In this document: positions 41,326 to 51,556 of the stretch, piece by piece
Position numbering within the stretch: position 1 is the first letter of the stretch
Layout of the letters: every line of letters begins with the position of its first letter
Source of the DNA: Pseudomonas soli
GTDB lineage: Bacteria > Pseudomonadota > Gammaproteobacteria > Pseudomonadales > Pseudomonadaceae
Length of the DNA: 64,000 nucleotides
Assembly (NCBI RefSeq): GCF_900110655.1
Contig: NZ_FOEQ01000014.1
Location: 1-64,000, forward strand
Direction: 5' to 3'
The notes under the pieces: generated by a model
What the model saw: only the letters and a program-made list of their open reading frames with translations
The model's database searches: none
What the model was told of the DNA's origin: nothing
Position numbers and translations under genes: made by a program

Positions 41326-41877
41326 ATGCAACTGCGCAATTCATCTTCTCGCTACGGCCTGGTCAGCATCGTCCTGCACTGGGGTGTGGCGCTGGCGGTC
41401 TTCGGGCTGTTTGGCCTTGGCCTGTGGATGGTCGGCCTCGATTATTACGACCCATGGCGCAAGTCGGGCCCGGACCTGCACAAGAGCATCGGCCTGGTGT
41501 TGCTGGCACTGATGCTGTTGCGGGTAGTCTGGCGTTTCGTCAGCCCGCCGCCGCCGGCACCGGCCAATCATGGCAAGGTCACTCGCCTGGCCGCCAAGCT
41601 GGGCCATCTGGCGCTGTACCTGGGCCTGTTCGCGGTGATGATAGCGGGCTATCTGATTTCCACGGCCGACGGCGTGGGTATTCCGGTGTTCGGCTTGTTC
41701 GACGTTCCCGCGCTGGTCAGCGACCTGCCCGACCAGGCCGACCTGGCAGGTGTGATCCACCTCTGGCTGGCCTGGGGCCTGGTGATTTTCGCTGTACTGC
41801 ACGCATTGGCGGCACTGAAACATCATTTCATCGACCGTGACGCGACCCTGACCCGCATGCTGGGCCGCAAAGCTTGA
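41326..41877 (+). CDS. Cytochrome b561 family protein
   Basis: A 183-residue membrane protein with four predicted spans and paired histidines for b-type heme: the first helix has SIVLHWGVALAVF, then LHKSIGLVLLALM, KLGHLALYLGLF and the last helix IHLWLAWGLVIFAVLHALAAL. Such proteins oxidise quinol or pass electrons to periplasmic partners (CybB/YodB type). The start MQLRNSSSRYG at 41326 is preceded by GGGGAAA. It is 34 nt upstream of yceI, a very common pair. Confidence 0.93.
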   Translation: MQLRNSSSRYGLVSIVLHWGVALAVFGLFGLGLWMVGLDYYDPWRKSGPDLHKSIGLVLLALMLLRVVWRFVSPPPPAPANHGKVTRLAAKLGHLALYLGLFAVMIAGYLISTADGVGIPVFGLFDVPALVSDLPDQADLAGVIHLWLAWGLVIFAVLHALAALKHHFIDRDATLTRMLGRKA

Positions 41878-41911
41878 ATCTCAACCTCAATTGCAAAGGA
41901 AGGAAGTAAGG

Positions 41912-42490
41912 ATGTTGAAAAAGACTTTTGCCGCTCTGGCGCTCGGTACCGCACTGATTTCCGCTGGCCAGGCCATGGCGGCCGAGTACAAGATCGACAA
42001 GGAAGGCCAGCACGCGTTCGTCGACTGGAAGATCAGCCACCTGGGCTACAGCTTCATCCACGGCACCTTCAAGGACTTCGACGGCAACTTCACCTGGGAC
42101 AGCGCCAAGCCCGAGGCGAGCAAGATCAGCGTCGACCTGAAGACTGCCAGCCTGTGGTCGAACCACGCCGAGCGTGACAAGCACATCGCCAGCAAGGACT
42201 TCCTGGATGTCAAAAAATATCCAGAAGCCAAATTCGTCTCCACCAGCGTCAAGTCGACCGGTGACAAGACTGCCGATGTGACCGGCGACCTGACCCTGCA
42301 CGGCGTGACCAAGCCGGTAACCTTCAAGGCCGTGTTCAATGGCGAGGGCAAGGACCCGTGGGGCGGCGAGCGCGCTGGCTTCAACGCCACCACCACGCTG
42401 AACCTGAACGACTTCGGCATCAAGGGCCCGGGCCCGACTTCGCAGACCCTGGACCTGGACATCAGCGTCGAAGGCGTGAAGCAGAAGTAA
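41912..42490 (+). CDS. YceI-family periplasmic polyisoprenoid-binding protein
   Basis: A 192-residue lipocalin-like protein. A signal peptide (MLKKTFAALALGTALISAGQAMA) is followed by the YceI beta-barrel with AEYKIDKEGQHAFVDWKISH and GDLTLHGVTKPVTFKAVFNG. Family members bind long isoprenoids such as quinones. A strong AAGGAAGGAAG ribosome binding region precedes the ATG at 41912. It is cotranscribed with the cytochrome b561 gene, suggesting a quinone-related function, and ends at a clear terminator. Confidence 0.94.
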   Translation: MLKKTFAALALGTALISAGQAMAAEYKIDKEGQHAFVDWKISHLGYSFIHGTFKDFDGNFTWDSAKPEASKISVDLKTASLWSNHAERDKHIASKDFLDVKKYPEAKFVSTSVKSTGDKTADVTGDLTLHGVTKPVTFKAVFNGEGKDPWGGERAGFNATTTLNLNDFGIKGPGPTSQTLDLDISVEGVKQK

Positions 42491-42510
42491 TTCGCTTCGC
42501 CAGCAACAAA

Positions 42511-42538
42511 AACGCCGCCCAATGGGCGGCGTTTTTGT
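42511..42538 (+). terminator. Rho-independent terminator of yceI
   Basis: AACGCCGCCC, a short loop and GGGCGGCGTT followed by TTTGTTG: GC stem plus T-run 20 nt past the yceI stop. Confidence 0.88.
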
Positions 42539-42554
42539 TGGCTTTGCATGGCCG

Positions 42555-42578
42555 CATCGCGGGGCAGGCCCCGCGATG
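42555..42578. repeat. Compact palindromic REP between yceI and rhlE
   Basis: CATCGCGGGGC, AG, GCCCCGCGATG: a perfect 11-bp inverted repeat with a 2-nt centre, in the convergent gap between yceI and the helicase gene. A second barrier beside the yceI terminator. Confidence 0.85.
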
Positions 42579-42584
42579 GCGCGC

Positions 42585-44474
42585 TCAGCCCTTGCGGGTC
42601 AGCAGTGCTGGGCGTTCACCGCGTGGGCGGCTTGGCAGGTCGTCCAGTTGCTCGGGGGTCGGGTAACGGTCCAGCTTGGATTCCTTGCGGATGATCACTG
42701 GCGCGCTCTGCGACTCGCGCGGGTTGCGCACGGCCGGTTCCTGGCGGGACGAATCTTCACGGCGGGCACGGCCGCCGTTGTTGTCGCGTCGGGCGCCACC
42801 ATTGCTGCCGCCGCCGTTGCGCGGGCGCTTTTCACCGGAGCCCTGGCCCTGGCGCTGCTGGCCATTGCCACGACCCTGGCCTTGCCCCTGGCCGCCACCA
42901 CTGCGCTGGCCTTGGGCTTGGCCGCCGTTGCCGCCCGGGCGACGATTGCGCCCCTGGTTCTTGGCGTTCTGGTAGGGGCTGACGTAGTCGGCGCGGTTGC
43001 CGAAGTTGTCGACGTCGTCGTCGAGGAACTCCTCAGGGTCACGGTTGGGTGCGGCGACAGGCACGGCTTTCTGGCCGTTGTTCTGCTGCTGGCGTGGCTT
43101 CTGGTCGCGCGGCTTGCGCTGCTGGCCTTGCTGCTGTTTCTCGCCAGACTTGTCCTTTTCCGCGGCCTTCTCGGACGAAGGCTTGTTGCGGCCCTTGTCC
43201 TTGCCTTTGTCCTTGCGTCCGCCACTGCCTTCCTTGCCGCCTTCGCCGCGAGGTTGCTGGTTGCGGCCACCGCGGCCATTGTTCGGCTGGCGCTCGCGCA
43301 CTTCCGGCTTCTCGGCCTCGACCTGCGATGCGTCAAAGCCCATCAGGTCGCCATCCGGGATTTTCTGGCGGGTGACGCGCTCGATGCTCTTGAGTAGCTT
43401 TTCTTCGTCCGGCGCAACCATCGAAATGGCTTCACCGGAGCGACCGGCACGGCCCGTACGGCCGATGCGGTGAACGTAGTCTTCCTCGACATTGGGCAGC
43501 TCGAAGTTGACCACATGAGGCAGTTGGTCGATGTCCAGGCCGCGAGCGGCGATGTCGGTGGCGACCAGCACGCGCACGGTATTGGCCTTGAAGTCGGCCA
43601 GCGCCTTGGTGCGGGCATTCTGGCTCTTGTTGCCGTGGATCGCCGCCGCGGTCAGGCCGTGCTTCTCGAGGTACTCGGCCAGGCGGTTGGCGCCGTGCTT
43701 GGTACGGGTGAACACCAGCACCTGTTCCCAGGCGCCCAAGGTGATCAGGTGCGCCAGCAGGGCGCGTTTGTGGCTGGCCGGCAGGCGGTAGACCCGTTGC
43801 TCGATACGCTCGACGGTAGTGTTCGGCGGCGTGACCTCGATGCGCTCGGGGTTGTGCAGCAGCTTGTCGGCGAGGTCGGTGATGTCCTTGGAGAAGGTTG
43901 CCGAGAACAGCAGGTTCTGGCGCTTGGCCGGCAGGCGCGCCAGCACTTTTTTGACGTCATGGATGAAGCCCATGTCGAGCATGCGGTCGGCTTCGTCCAG
44001 CACCAGGATCTCGACCCGCGAAAGGTCGACACTGCCCTGGCCAGCGAGGTCGAGCAGGCGACCTGGGCAGGCGACCAGGACGTCGACGCCCTTGGCCATG
44101 GCCTGGACCTGCGGGTTCATGCCGACGCCACCGAAAATGCAGGCGCTGATGAAATTCAGGTCGCGGGCATAGACCTTGAAACTGTCATGTACCTGGGCAG
44201 CCAGCTCACGGGTGGGCGTCAGCACCAGCACGCGCGGTTGGCGGGGACCATGACGTTGAGACTTGTCGGGATGGCCGTCCGGGAACAGACGCTCAAGGAT
44301 CGGAAGCGCGAAGCCGCCGGTTTTACCAGTACCTGTCTGGGCGGCGACCATCAGGTCGCGACCTTGCAACACGGCGGGAATGGCCCGCTGTTGCACCGGA
44401 GTGGGCTGGGTATAGCCCGCAGCCTCGATAGCGCGGACAAGAGCCTCGGAGAGACCGAGGGAAGCAAAGGACAT
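42585..44474 (-). CDS. rhlE: DEAD-box ATP-dependent RNA helicase, RhlE type
   Basis: A 629-residue helicase. The core (residues 1-375) has the Q motif with PTPVQQRAIP, motif I AAQTGTGKTGG, DEAD in LVLDEADRML, SAT in LLFSATFSKD, and motif VI HRIGRTGRAGRSG. The C-terminal 250 residues form a low-complexity tail rich in Arg, Gly, Asn, Gln and Lys (RNA binding, possible condensate formation). The upstream 74-codon extension is rejected; MSFASLGLSEALVRA at 44474 is the family start. RhlE helicases act in ribosome assembly and RNA turnover. Assignment to RhlE versus related clades is by overall resemblance. Confidence 0.9.
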   Translation of the reverse strand: MSFASLGLSEALVRAIEAAGYTQPTPVQQRAIPAVLQGRDLMVAAQTGTGKTGGFALPILERLFPDGHPDKSQRHGPRQPRVLVLTPTRELAAQVHDSFKVYARDLNFISACIFGGVGMNPQVQAMAKGVDVLVACPGRLLDLAGQGSVDLSRVEILVLDEADRMLDMGFIHDVKKVLARLPAKRQNLLFSATFSKDITDLADKLLHNPERIEVTPPNTTVERIEQRVYRLPASHKRALLAHLITLGAWEQVLVFTRTKHGANRLAEYLEKHGLTAAAIHGNKSQNARTKALADFKANTVRVLVATDIAARGLDIDQLPHVVNFELPNVEEDYVHRIGRTGRAGRSGEAISMVAPDEEKLLKSIERVTRQKIPDGDLMGFDASQVEAEKPEVRERQPNNGRGGRNQQPRGEGGKEGSGGRKDKGKDKGRNKPSSEKAAEKDKSGEKQQQGQQRKPRDQKPRQQQNNGQKAVPVAAPNRDPEEFLDDDVDNFGNRADYVSPYQNAKNQGRNRRPGGNGGQAQGQRSGGGQGQGQGRGNGQQRQGQGSGEKRPRNGGGSNGGARRDNNGGRARREDSSRQEPAVRNPRESQSAPVIIRKESKLDRYPTPEQLDDLPSRPRGERPALLTRKG

Positions 44475-44696
44475 GGGCAATCCTGTTCTCGTGGGGGCTA
44501 GGCCCGATGGGGTGTTCTGCCTGGCGCGACGGGCATCGGAGGGATGCGATCGCGTCCGGTCCAGCTGGGCGTTCACTGCGCATCCTGGAGCCTGCGGGCG
44601 GGCACCAAAGGTGCGCGGCGCCTGGTCGAGATGCCTGTTGCGAGGCCGAGCGTCCGGGCGTGAGCCGGGCGGGAAGGCTCGAGTATAACAGAGCAA

Positions 44697-45479
44697 TCAG
44701 CGTGTGCCGCGTTCCTGCTGCTCAACGGCGAAAGGAAAATCCTGATTGCCGAGGTAGCGGGCATTGATCGCTGCATAGGCCGGCTCTTGTTTGAAGCGCC
44801 GCAGTTCATCACTGAATGCCTGTGCCAGCTGTTCGCGCCCAGGTTTGCGGGCCAGTCCCAGATACTGGGGCCGACGGCTTATCAGCAGTGGCAGTTCTTG
44901 CACAGTCTGCTCCAAACCCAGTCGGCGGCTCACATAGCGGCCGACCCGGCGGTCGGTCACCAAGAGGTCGATGCGCCCACGGGTCAACTTGCCGAAGTTG
45001 GCCTCGTGGCTGGGCGCAGGCTCACGGCGAAACAGCGGCGATTCTGCGAAGCTGCTGTCGTAGACATAACCGGGGGAGGTGCCTACGGTCAGCCCGGCCA
45101 AGTCCTCCAGGTGCACGACAGGGTGCGGGCGTGAGCGGGCCTGGTAGAGGACGAACTCGACCTGGGACATGGGTTCGTCCGGGTAGACCATATAGCCCTG
45201 GCGTGAATCGACCTTGAAGATGTCCATCACTGCATCCGCCAGCCCCTGCTCTACCATCGCCAGGCAGCGCCTCCAAGGCAGGAACTGCCACTGCACCTCG
45301 ACGCCCAGGCGTTTAAACACCTCGTTGGTTATCTCGTAGTCAATGCCTTTGGCCTGGCCATTCTCCTGGTAGAGGTAGGGGGCCCAGTCGTCGCTGACGA
45401 TGCGCAGGCGTTCGGCATGGGCCAGCGGGCTCAGGCCGGCGAGCAGCAACAGCAGGAGAGGGAGGATGAGCGTGCGCAT
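44697..45479 (-). CDS. Periplasmic solute-binding protein (SBP_bac_3-like)
   Basis: A 260-residue secreted protein with signal peptide MRTLILPLLLLLLAGLSPLAHA and the family-3 solute-binding fold: RIVSDDWAPYLYQENGQAKG, then DYEITNEVFKRLGVEVQW and GLADAVMDIFKV. The lack of neighbouring ABC permease genes suggests an orphan receptor or sensor rather than a transport component. The ligand is probably amino-acid-like by family but is unknown. The upstream extension overlapping the metF terminator is rejected in favour of the signal peptide start. Confidence 0.9.
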   Translation of the reverse strand: MRTLILPLLLLLLAGLSPLAHAERLRIVSDDWAPYLYQENGQAKGIDYEITNEVFKRLGVEVQWQFLPWRRCLAMVEQGLADAVMDIFKVDSRQGYMVYPDEPMSQVEFVLYQARSRPHPVVHLEDLAGLTVGTSPGYVYDSSFAESPLFRREPAPSHEANFGKLTRGRIDLLVTDRRVGRYVSRRLGLEQTVQELPLLISRRPQYLGLARKPGREQLAQAFSDELRRFKQEPAYAAINARYLGNQDFPFAVEQQERGTR

Positions 45480-45544
45480 GGCGTGAGAGTACGCTGCAAG
45501 CCCGGGCAAGACCAGTGAACGCTGGCCGCAGGCGCGAGCGCGAA

Positions 45545-45580
45545 CGAACAAGGCTTTGACCTGCGCCAAAGCCTTGTTCG
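45545..45580 (-). terminator. Perfect 14-bp hairpin just after metF
   Basis: CGAACAAGGCTTTG (45545-45558), an 8-nt loop, and CAAAGCCTTGTTCG (45567-45580), starting 6 nt after the metF stop. No T-run, but the stem is long and perfect, so it likely ends or protects the metF mRNA 3' end. Confidence 0.6.
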
Positions 45581-45586
45581 CGACCA

Positions 45587-46432
45587 TCAGCGTGGCAGCT
45601 TCAGGTTGTTCCAGATCGCCAGGCTCGGCTCGGACTGGTTGAGGGTATAGAAGTGCAGTCCCGGTGCGCCGCCTTGCAGCAGCTGTTCGCACATGTGGGT
45701 GATCACTTCCTCGCCGAATGCCTGGATGCTGGCGGTGTCGTCGGCATAGGCTTCCAGCTGCTTGCGTATCCAGCGTGGGATCTCGGCGCCGCAGGCGTCG
45801 GAGAAACGCGCCAGCTTGCTGTAGTTGGTGATCGGCATGATGCCGGGCACCACCGGGATCTCGACGCCCAGTTTCTGCGCGCGCTCGACGAAATAGAAGT
45901 AGCTGTCGGCGTTGAAGAAATACTGGGTGATGGCGCTGTCGGCACCAGCCTTGACCTTGTGCACGAAGTTGGCCAGGTCGCTCTCGAAGTTGCGCGCCTG
46001 CGGGTGCATCTCCGGGTAGGCGGCCACTTCCAGGTGGAAGTGGTTGCCGGTTTCCTGGCGGATGAACTCGACCAGGTCGCTGGCGTAGCGCAGCTCGCCG
46101 CTGGCCATGCCCATGCCCGACGGCAGGTCGCCACGCAGGGCGACGATGCGCTTGATGCCGGCGGCCTGGTACTCGGCCAGCAGGGCACGCAGGTCGTCCT
46201 TGCTGTCACCCACGCAGGACAGGTGCGGGGCGGCGGGGACTTTCACCTCGTTTTCCAGCTGCAGCACGGTGTTGAGCGTGCGGTCGCGGGTCGAGCCACC
46301 GGCACCATAGGTGCAGGAGAAGAAGTCCGGGTTGTAGCTGGCCAGCTGGCGGGCAACGCCCATCAGCTTTTCGTGACCGGCATCGGTCTTGGTGGGGAAG
46401 AACTCGAAACTGTAGCGGCGTTCTTGTGACAT
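45587..46432 (-). CDS. metF: 5,10-methylenetetrahydrofolate reductase
   Basis: A 281-residue FAD-dependent TIM-barrel enzyme that makes 5-methyl-THF for methionine synthesis. Motifs: YSFEFFPTKTD at the start, FFSCTYGAGGSTRDRT, VALRGDLPSG, and ITQYFFNADSYFYFV. The start is MSQERRYSFEFFP at 46432, with a GGAACC-type ribosome binding region; the longer frame is not supported. It follows ahcY after 141 nt on the same strand, joining two enzymes of the methyl cycle. Confidence 0.97.
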   Translation of the reverse strand: MSQERRYSFEFFPTKTDAGHEKLMGVARQLASYNPDFFSCTYGAGGSTRDRTLNTVLQLENEVKVPAAPHLSCVGDSKDDLRALLAEYQAAGIKRIVALRGDLPSGMGMASGELRYASDLVEFIRQETGNHFHLEVAAYPEMHPQARNFESDLANFVHKVKAGADSAITQYFFNADSYFYFVERAQKLGVEIPVVPGIMPITNYSKLARFSDACGAEIPRWIRKQLEAYADDTASIQAFGEEVITHMCEQLLQGGAPGLHFYTLNQSEPSLAIWNNLKLPR

Positions 46433-46530
46433 CTCTGGTTCCTTCGGCAGTGAGCCTGGGCTGCTGCCTGCAAATAAAAGCCAGGACGGTGGGGGCCGGC
46501 CTGGCTCGGACATCGGTTCGAAACGTTGCC

Positions 46531-46564
46531 TGCCAGTGCCGGGCAAGAATACCTGGCACTGGCA
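46531..46564 (-). terminator. Hairpin between ahcY and metF
   Basis: TGCCAGTGCC (46531-46540) and GGCACTGGCA (46555-46564) form a 10-bp stem with a 14-nt loop beyond the ahcY stop. No T-run; likely mRNA 3' end structure that may limit read-through to metF. Confidence 0.45.
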
Positions 46565-46573
46565 ACCAGCCGC

Positions 46574-47983
<1,410 letters not shown>

Positions 47984-48011
47984 TGAGAGCCTCCATTCGT
48001 AGTGTGCGAAT

Positions 48012-48099
48012 GGGCGCCGTTGTGCGTTGAGCGTCCGCTTGCGCGGACAACGCCCCAACCGAGCCTGACAGGCCGAGCCTGCTGCAGCGCCCCTCGGAT
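48012..48099 (-). promoter_or_regulatory. SAH riboswitch in the ahcY leader
   Basis: The minus-strand RNA reads ATCCGAGGGGCGCTGCAGC, later CAGGCTCGG, an extra stem built from GCGTTG...CAACGC around TCCGC/GCGGA, and finally AACGGCGCCC. These are the hallmarks of the SAH riboswitch: P1 from CCGAG/CTCGG, the conserved GGGCGCTGC, and the ACGGCGCCC segment that pairs back to it as a pseudoknot. It ends about 28 nt before the ahcY ATG. The class is an ON switch that responds to S-adenosylhomocysteine. Confidence 0.9.
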
Positions 48100-48278
48100 G
48101 GGTGGCGGGATGGCCACCACTGCGGGGGACCATGTGAAACGGCGAGATTATAGCCGCGGGCGTGTGACACACCCAAGACTTTCTGTCGATTAATCACGAC
48201 GATAGTCGATGTTCAATGGAGCGTGACCGAGCGGTCTGCCATCATTAGCGCATGTCAGCAAGCAGGTCAGGAGTACAG

Positions 48279-48680
48279 ATGAACTTTCACACCCGCAAAT
48301 GGGTAAAACCCGAAGACCTCAATCCCAACGGCACCCTGTTCGGCGGCAGTCTGCTGCGCTGGATCGACGAGGAGGCGGCAATCTACGCCATCGTCCAACT
48401 GGGCAACCAGCGCGTGGTGACCAAGTACATTTCCGAGATCAACTTCGTCAGTGCTTCGCGTCAGGGCGACATCATCGAGCTGGGCATTACCGCCACCGAG
48501 TTCGGCCGCACCTCGATCACGCTCAAGTGCGAAGTGCGCAACAAGATCACCCGCAAGGCGATCCTGACCGTCGACAAGATGGTCTTCGTCAACCTGGGTG
48601 AGGATGGCCTGCCGGCCGCCCACGGGCGCACCGAGATCAAGTACATCCAGGACCAGTTTCCGGACAGCGCGGTGGAATAG
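48279..48680 (+). CDS. Acyl-CoA thioesterase, hot-dog fold (YciA-like)
   Basis: A 133-residue hot-dog domain protein. Family features are NPNGTLFGGSLLRWIDEEAA with the catalytic Asp, and the central VSASRQGDIIELGITATEFGRTSI. Such enzymes hydrolyse acyl-CoAs; chain-length preference cannot be read from sequence. The start MNFHTRKW at 48279 follows AGGAG by 6 nt. It is divergent from ahcY. Confidence 0.9.
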   Translation: MNFHTRKWVKPEDLNPNGTLFGGSLLRWIDEEAAIYAIVQLGNQRVVTKYISEINFVSASRQGDIIELGITATEFGRTSITLKCEVRNKITRKAILTVDKMVFVNLGEDGLPAAHGRTEIKYIQDQFPDSAVE

Positions 48681-48697
48681 ATCCATTTGCTCAAGCT

Positions 48698-48780
48698 TGG
48701 GAGCGGGCTTGCCCCGCGATGGCGCCGGCAGGATCAACATCGATGCCTGTGCAGACGATATCGCGGGGCTAGTCCGCCCC
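48698..48780. repeat. Inverted REP pair between thioesterase and antiporter genes
   Basis: GGGAGCGGGCTTGCCCCGCG (from 48698) faces GATATCGCGGGGCTAGTCCG (to 48780) about 30 nt apart. The pair fills the convergent gap. Confidence 0.8.
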
Positions 48781-48787
48781 TATGCTG

Positions 48788-50026
48788 TCACTCGGGTTGT
48801 GTGCTGACCTTGCGCACAACCTTTCCGACCGTCAGACCCTGCACCAGGATCGACGACAGCACCACGATGTAAGTGATCGACAGCAGCAGATCACGCTCGG
48901 CGCCCTGCGGTAGCGACAGTGCCAGGGCCACCGACACGCCACCGCGCAGGCCACCCCAGGTCAGTACGCGAATGGTGCCTTGCGGCACGCTGCGCCAGCG
49001 GCGCAACAGCACGATCGCCGGCGCCACGGTCAGCAGGCGCGAAGCCAGCACCGCAATCGCCAGCACACCACCCGCCGCCAGGTGCAACCAGTTGAACGGC
49101 AGCAGCAACAGTTCCAGGCCAATCAGCGCGAACAGCAGGGCGTTGAGCATGTCGTCGATCAGTTCCCAGAAGCCATCCATGTAGCGGCGGGTCATGTCGT
49201 TCATCGCCAGGTTGCGCCCCAGGTTGCCGATGATCAGGCCGGCCACCACCATGGCGATCGGCGCCGACACGTGCAACTCGTAGCACATGGCCGAGCCGCC
49301 GATCACCAGTGCCAGGGTCAGCATCACCTCCACCTGGTACTGCTCGACGCTCTTGATCATGCGGTAGGTGGCGTAACCGATCAGGCCGCCGAAGGCGATG
49401 CCACCCAGTGCCTCACGGGCGAACAGGATGGCGGTATCGGCGACGCTCGGCGTCTCGCCCAGCTGGATGATGCCCAGCAGCACGGTGAACACCACGACCG
49501 CCGTGCCGTCGTTGAACAGCGACTCGCCGACGATGGTGGTCTTCAGCGGTTTGGAGGCGTTGGCGGTACGCAGCGCGCCGAGCACGGCGATCGGGTCGGT
49601 TGGCGAGATCAGCGCACCGAACAGCAGGCAGTAGATCAGTGGCACGTTCCAGCCGAACAGGGCGAACACCCAGTGCGACAGGTAGCCAATCACCACGGTG
49701 GCGATGAGCACGCCCAGGGTGGCCAGCAGGCCGATCGGCCAGCGGTAGCTGCGCAGGTCGGCAAGATTGACGTGCAACGCGCCGGCGAACAGCAGGAACG
49801 ACAGCATCCAGTGCATCAGCAGGTCGTTGAAGTCGATCTGGTTCATCAGGCCTTCAACGCGTTCTTCCAAGCCAGGGAAGCCGATCAGGCTCAGGCCCTG
49901 CAGCATCAGGGAGAATAGCAATGCGGTGACCATCACGCCGATGGCCGGCGGCAGGCCGATGAAGCGGTAGTTCACATAAGTGAGGAGGGTGGTGAGGCAG
50001 ATAAACGCGGCAACTAATTCAAGCAT
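48788..50026 (-). CDS. Cation:proton antiporter, CPA1 family (NhaP-like)
   Basis: A 412-residue inner-membrane protein with about 11-12 predicted helices. CPA1 motifs: ALISPTDPIAVLGAL and the ESLFNDGTAVVVF block with the ion-binding Asp, then TWGGLRGGVSVALALSLP. It probably exchanges Na+ or K+ for H+. An in-frame 299-codon extension is a GC-rich artefact; the start at 50026 (MLELVAAFICLTTLL) is at the first membrane helix. Confidence 0.92.
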   Translation of the reverse strand: MLELVAAFICLTTLLTYVNYRFIGLPPAIGVMVTALLFSLMLQGLSLIGFPGLEERVEGLMNQIDFNDLLMHWMLSFLLFAGALHVNLADLRSYRWPIGLLATLGVLIATVVIGYLSHWVFALFGWNVPLIYCLLFGALISPTDPIAVLGALRTANASKPLKTTIVGESLFNDGTAVVVFTVLLGIIQLGETPSVADTAILFAREALGGIAFGGLIGYATYRMIKSVEQYQVEVMLTLALVIGGSAMCYELHVSAPIAMVVAGLIIGNLGRNLAMNDMTRRYMDGFWELIDDMLNALLFALIGLELLLLPFNWLHLAAGGVLAIAVLASRLLTVAPAIVLLRRWRSVPQGTIRVLTWGGLRGGVSVALALSLPQGAERDLLLSITYIVVLSSILVQGLTVGKVVRKVSTQPE

Positions 50027-50151
50027 CCCGAATCCTGTGAAAGTGGCTTCCAAGTCATTACCCGAATGGCTCGGGCAGTTCTTTGATGATCTGGCGCGGC
50101 AGTCGGGACACACCTTATGACCGGATTTCTCCAATTGGTTCCTGTCAGGCA

Positions 50152-50180
50152 GTGGCGTGGGGGCGGGCTCGCCGAGATGG
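50152..50180. repeat. Degenerate REP-like sequence
   Basis: GTGGCGTGGGGGCGGGCTCG with CCGAGATGG resembles a decayed REP unit in the divergent antiporter/EamA-like gap. Confidence 0.4.
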
Positions 50181-50242
50181 GGCCATAACACGCCAGGCGC
50201 TATATAGTGGTCCCCACCGAACGACAACAAGGATTCCAAGGC

Positions 50243-51076
50243 GTGCTGGCAACTTCCCTCGTACTGGTCGCAGCCCTGCTCCATGCCACCTGGAATACCT
50301 TGATCAAGTTCAGCGCCGAGCGGCTGCTGGTCATCGCCAGCATGGACGTGGTGGCGCTGAGTTTCGCCCTGCTGGCGGTGGCCTTCGTAGATTTCCCGCC
50401 CGCCGGGATCTGGCCCTGGCTGTTGGCCTCGGCGCTGGCCGAGCAGCTGTACCGCTTTCTGCTGATCCAGGCCTATCGGGTCGGCGACCTGGGCCTGGTC
50501 TATCCGTTGATGCGTGGCCTGTCGCCCTTGGTGGTACTTGGGTTGACCCTGGCCTTTGCCGGCGAATCGCTGAGCCAGCAGCAGATCATCGGCATCCTGC
50601 TGATCCCCTGTGGCATGGCGTGTCTGCTTTGGCAGGGCGGTGGCGGCGACCGCCTGCCCTGGTCGATGCTGCCGGTGGTGGCGCTGATCGGCCTGTGCAT
50701 CGGCTGCTACACCTGGTTCGACGGCCAGGCCGTACGCCTGTGGGGCAAACCGTGGGATTACCTGGTGTGGCTGAGCCTGCTCAGCTCCTGGCCGTTCCCG
50801 CTGCTGGCCGTGGTGGCTCGCCGGGGGCCATTCATGCTGTTCTGGCGAACCCAATGGAATCTGGGCCTGGCAGTCGGGTTCTGTGTGTTGTTCAGCTACG
50901 CTCTGGTGCTCTGGGCCATGCACCTGGGCTCGGTGGCCGAGGCGGCAGCGTTGCGCGAACTGAGCGTGATTCTCGTGGTGCTCCTGGGCATGCGCTACCT
51001 CAAAGAACCTTTTGGCGGGCCAAGACTCCTAGCTTGCACGCTGGTGCTGGCCGGCATGCTGGTGATGAAGCTCTGA
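50243..51076 (+). CDS. EamA/DMT-family transporter
   Basis: A 277-residue inner-membrane protein with about 10 helices arranged as two EamA-like halves (LVLVAALLHATWNTLIKFSA; LGSVAEAAALRELSVILVVLLG). Substrate unknown; the family exports amino acids or metabolites. An upstream GTG at 50207 is possible, but GTG at 50243 has AAGGA 9 nt before it. It is followed 32 nt later by the MAPEG gene, so the two may share a transcript. Confidence 0.88.
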   Translation: MLATSLVLVAALLHATWNTLIKFSAERLLVIASMDVVALSFALLAVAFVDFPPAGIWPWLLASALAEQLYRFLLIQAYRVGDLGLVYPLMRGLSPLVVLGLTLAFAGESLSQQQIIGILLIPCGMACLLWQGGGGDRLPWSMLPVVALIGLCIGCYTWFDGQAVRLWGKPWDYLVWLSLLSSWPFPLLAVVARRGPFMLFWRTQWNLGLAVGFCVLFSYALVLWAMHLGSVAEAAALRELSVILVVLLGMRYLKEPFGGPRLLACTLVLAGMLVMKL

Positions 51077-51108
51077 AGCCAACCTCTGTGAAACAAGGAG
51101 TCCTGTAG

Positions 51109-51495
51109 ATGACCGTAGCCCTGTGGTGCATTCTTGTCGCCCTGGTCCTGCCGCCGCTGTGTGCGTTGATCGCCAAACTCAGCAGCGGGTATTTTGGCTT
51201 TCGCGCCAATCATGACCCGCGTGCCTTTCTGGACGAGCTTGACGGGCTGCCACGGCGGGCCCATGCCGCTCAGTTGAATGGCTACGAGGCGTTTCCGGCA
51301 TTTGCCGCGGCGGTGCTGGTGGCCGATATCGTCGGCAATGCCGAACAAGTAACCCAAGATGTGCTGGGCGTGATGTACATCACCAGCCGGTTGCTCTACA
51401 TCATCTGCTACCTGGCGGATTGGGCGGTGTTGCGCTCGCTGGTGTGGTTCGTCGGGATGGCGCTGATCGTGTCGTTCTTTGTCGTTTCGATCTGA
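51109..51495 (+). CDS. MAPEG family membrane protein
   Basis: A 128-residue membrane protein with four predicted helices and the MAPEG features RAHAAQLNGYEAFPAFAAAVL and YITSRLLYIICYLADW. Members include membrane glutathione transferases; bacterial homologues of this type are mostly uncharacterised. It has an AAGGAG ribosome binding site and sits downstream of the EamA-like gene. Confidence 0.9.
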   Translation: MTVALWCILVALVLPPLCALIAKLSSGYFGFRANHDPRAFLDELDGLPRRAHAAQLNGYEAFPAFAAAVLVADIVGNAEQVTQDVLGVMYITSRLLYIICYLADWAVLRSLVWFVGMALIVSFFVVSI

Positions 51496-51499
51496 GTGC

Positions 51500-51548
51500 A
51501 TCGCGGGGCATGCCCGCTCCCGCAGTGGGAGTAGGCATGCCCCGCGAT
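51500..51548. repeat. Inverted REP pair between MAPEG and mltA genes
   Basis: ATCGCGGGGCATGCC (51500-51514) and its perfect 15-bp reverse complement (51534-51548), with GCTCCCGCAGTGGGAG between, forming a long cruciform-capable hairpin in the convergent gap between 51495 and 51557. Confidence 0.9.
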
Positions 51549-51556
51549 AGCGCCCG

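Noticed and set aside
50027..50923. 299-codon N-terminal extension of the antiporter gene
   Set aside because: It runs through a promoter region and an oppositely oriented transporter gene; the true start is at the first membrane helix at 50026.
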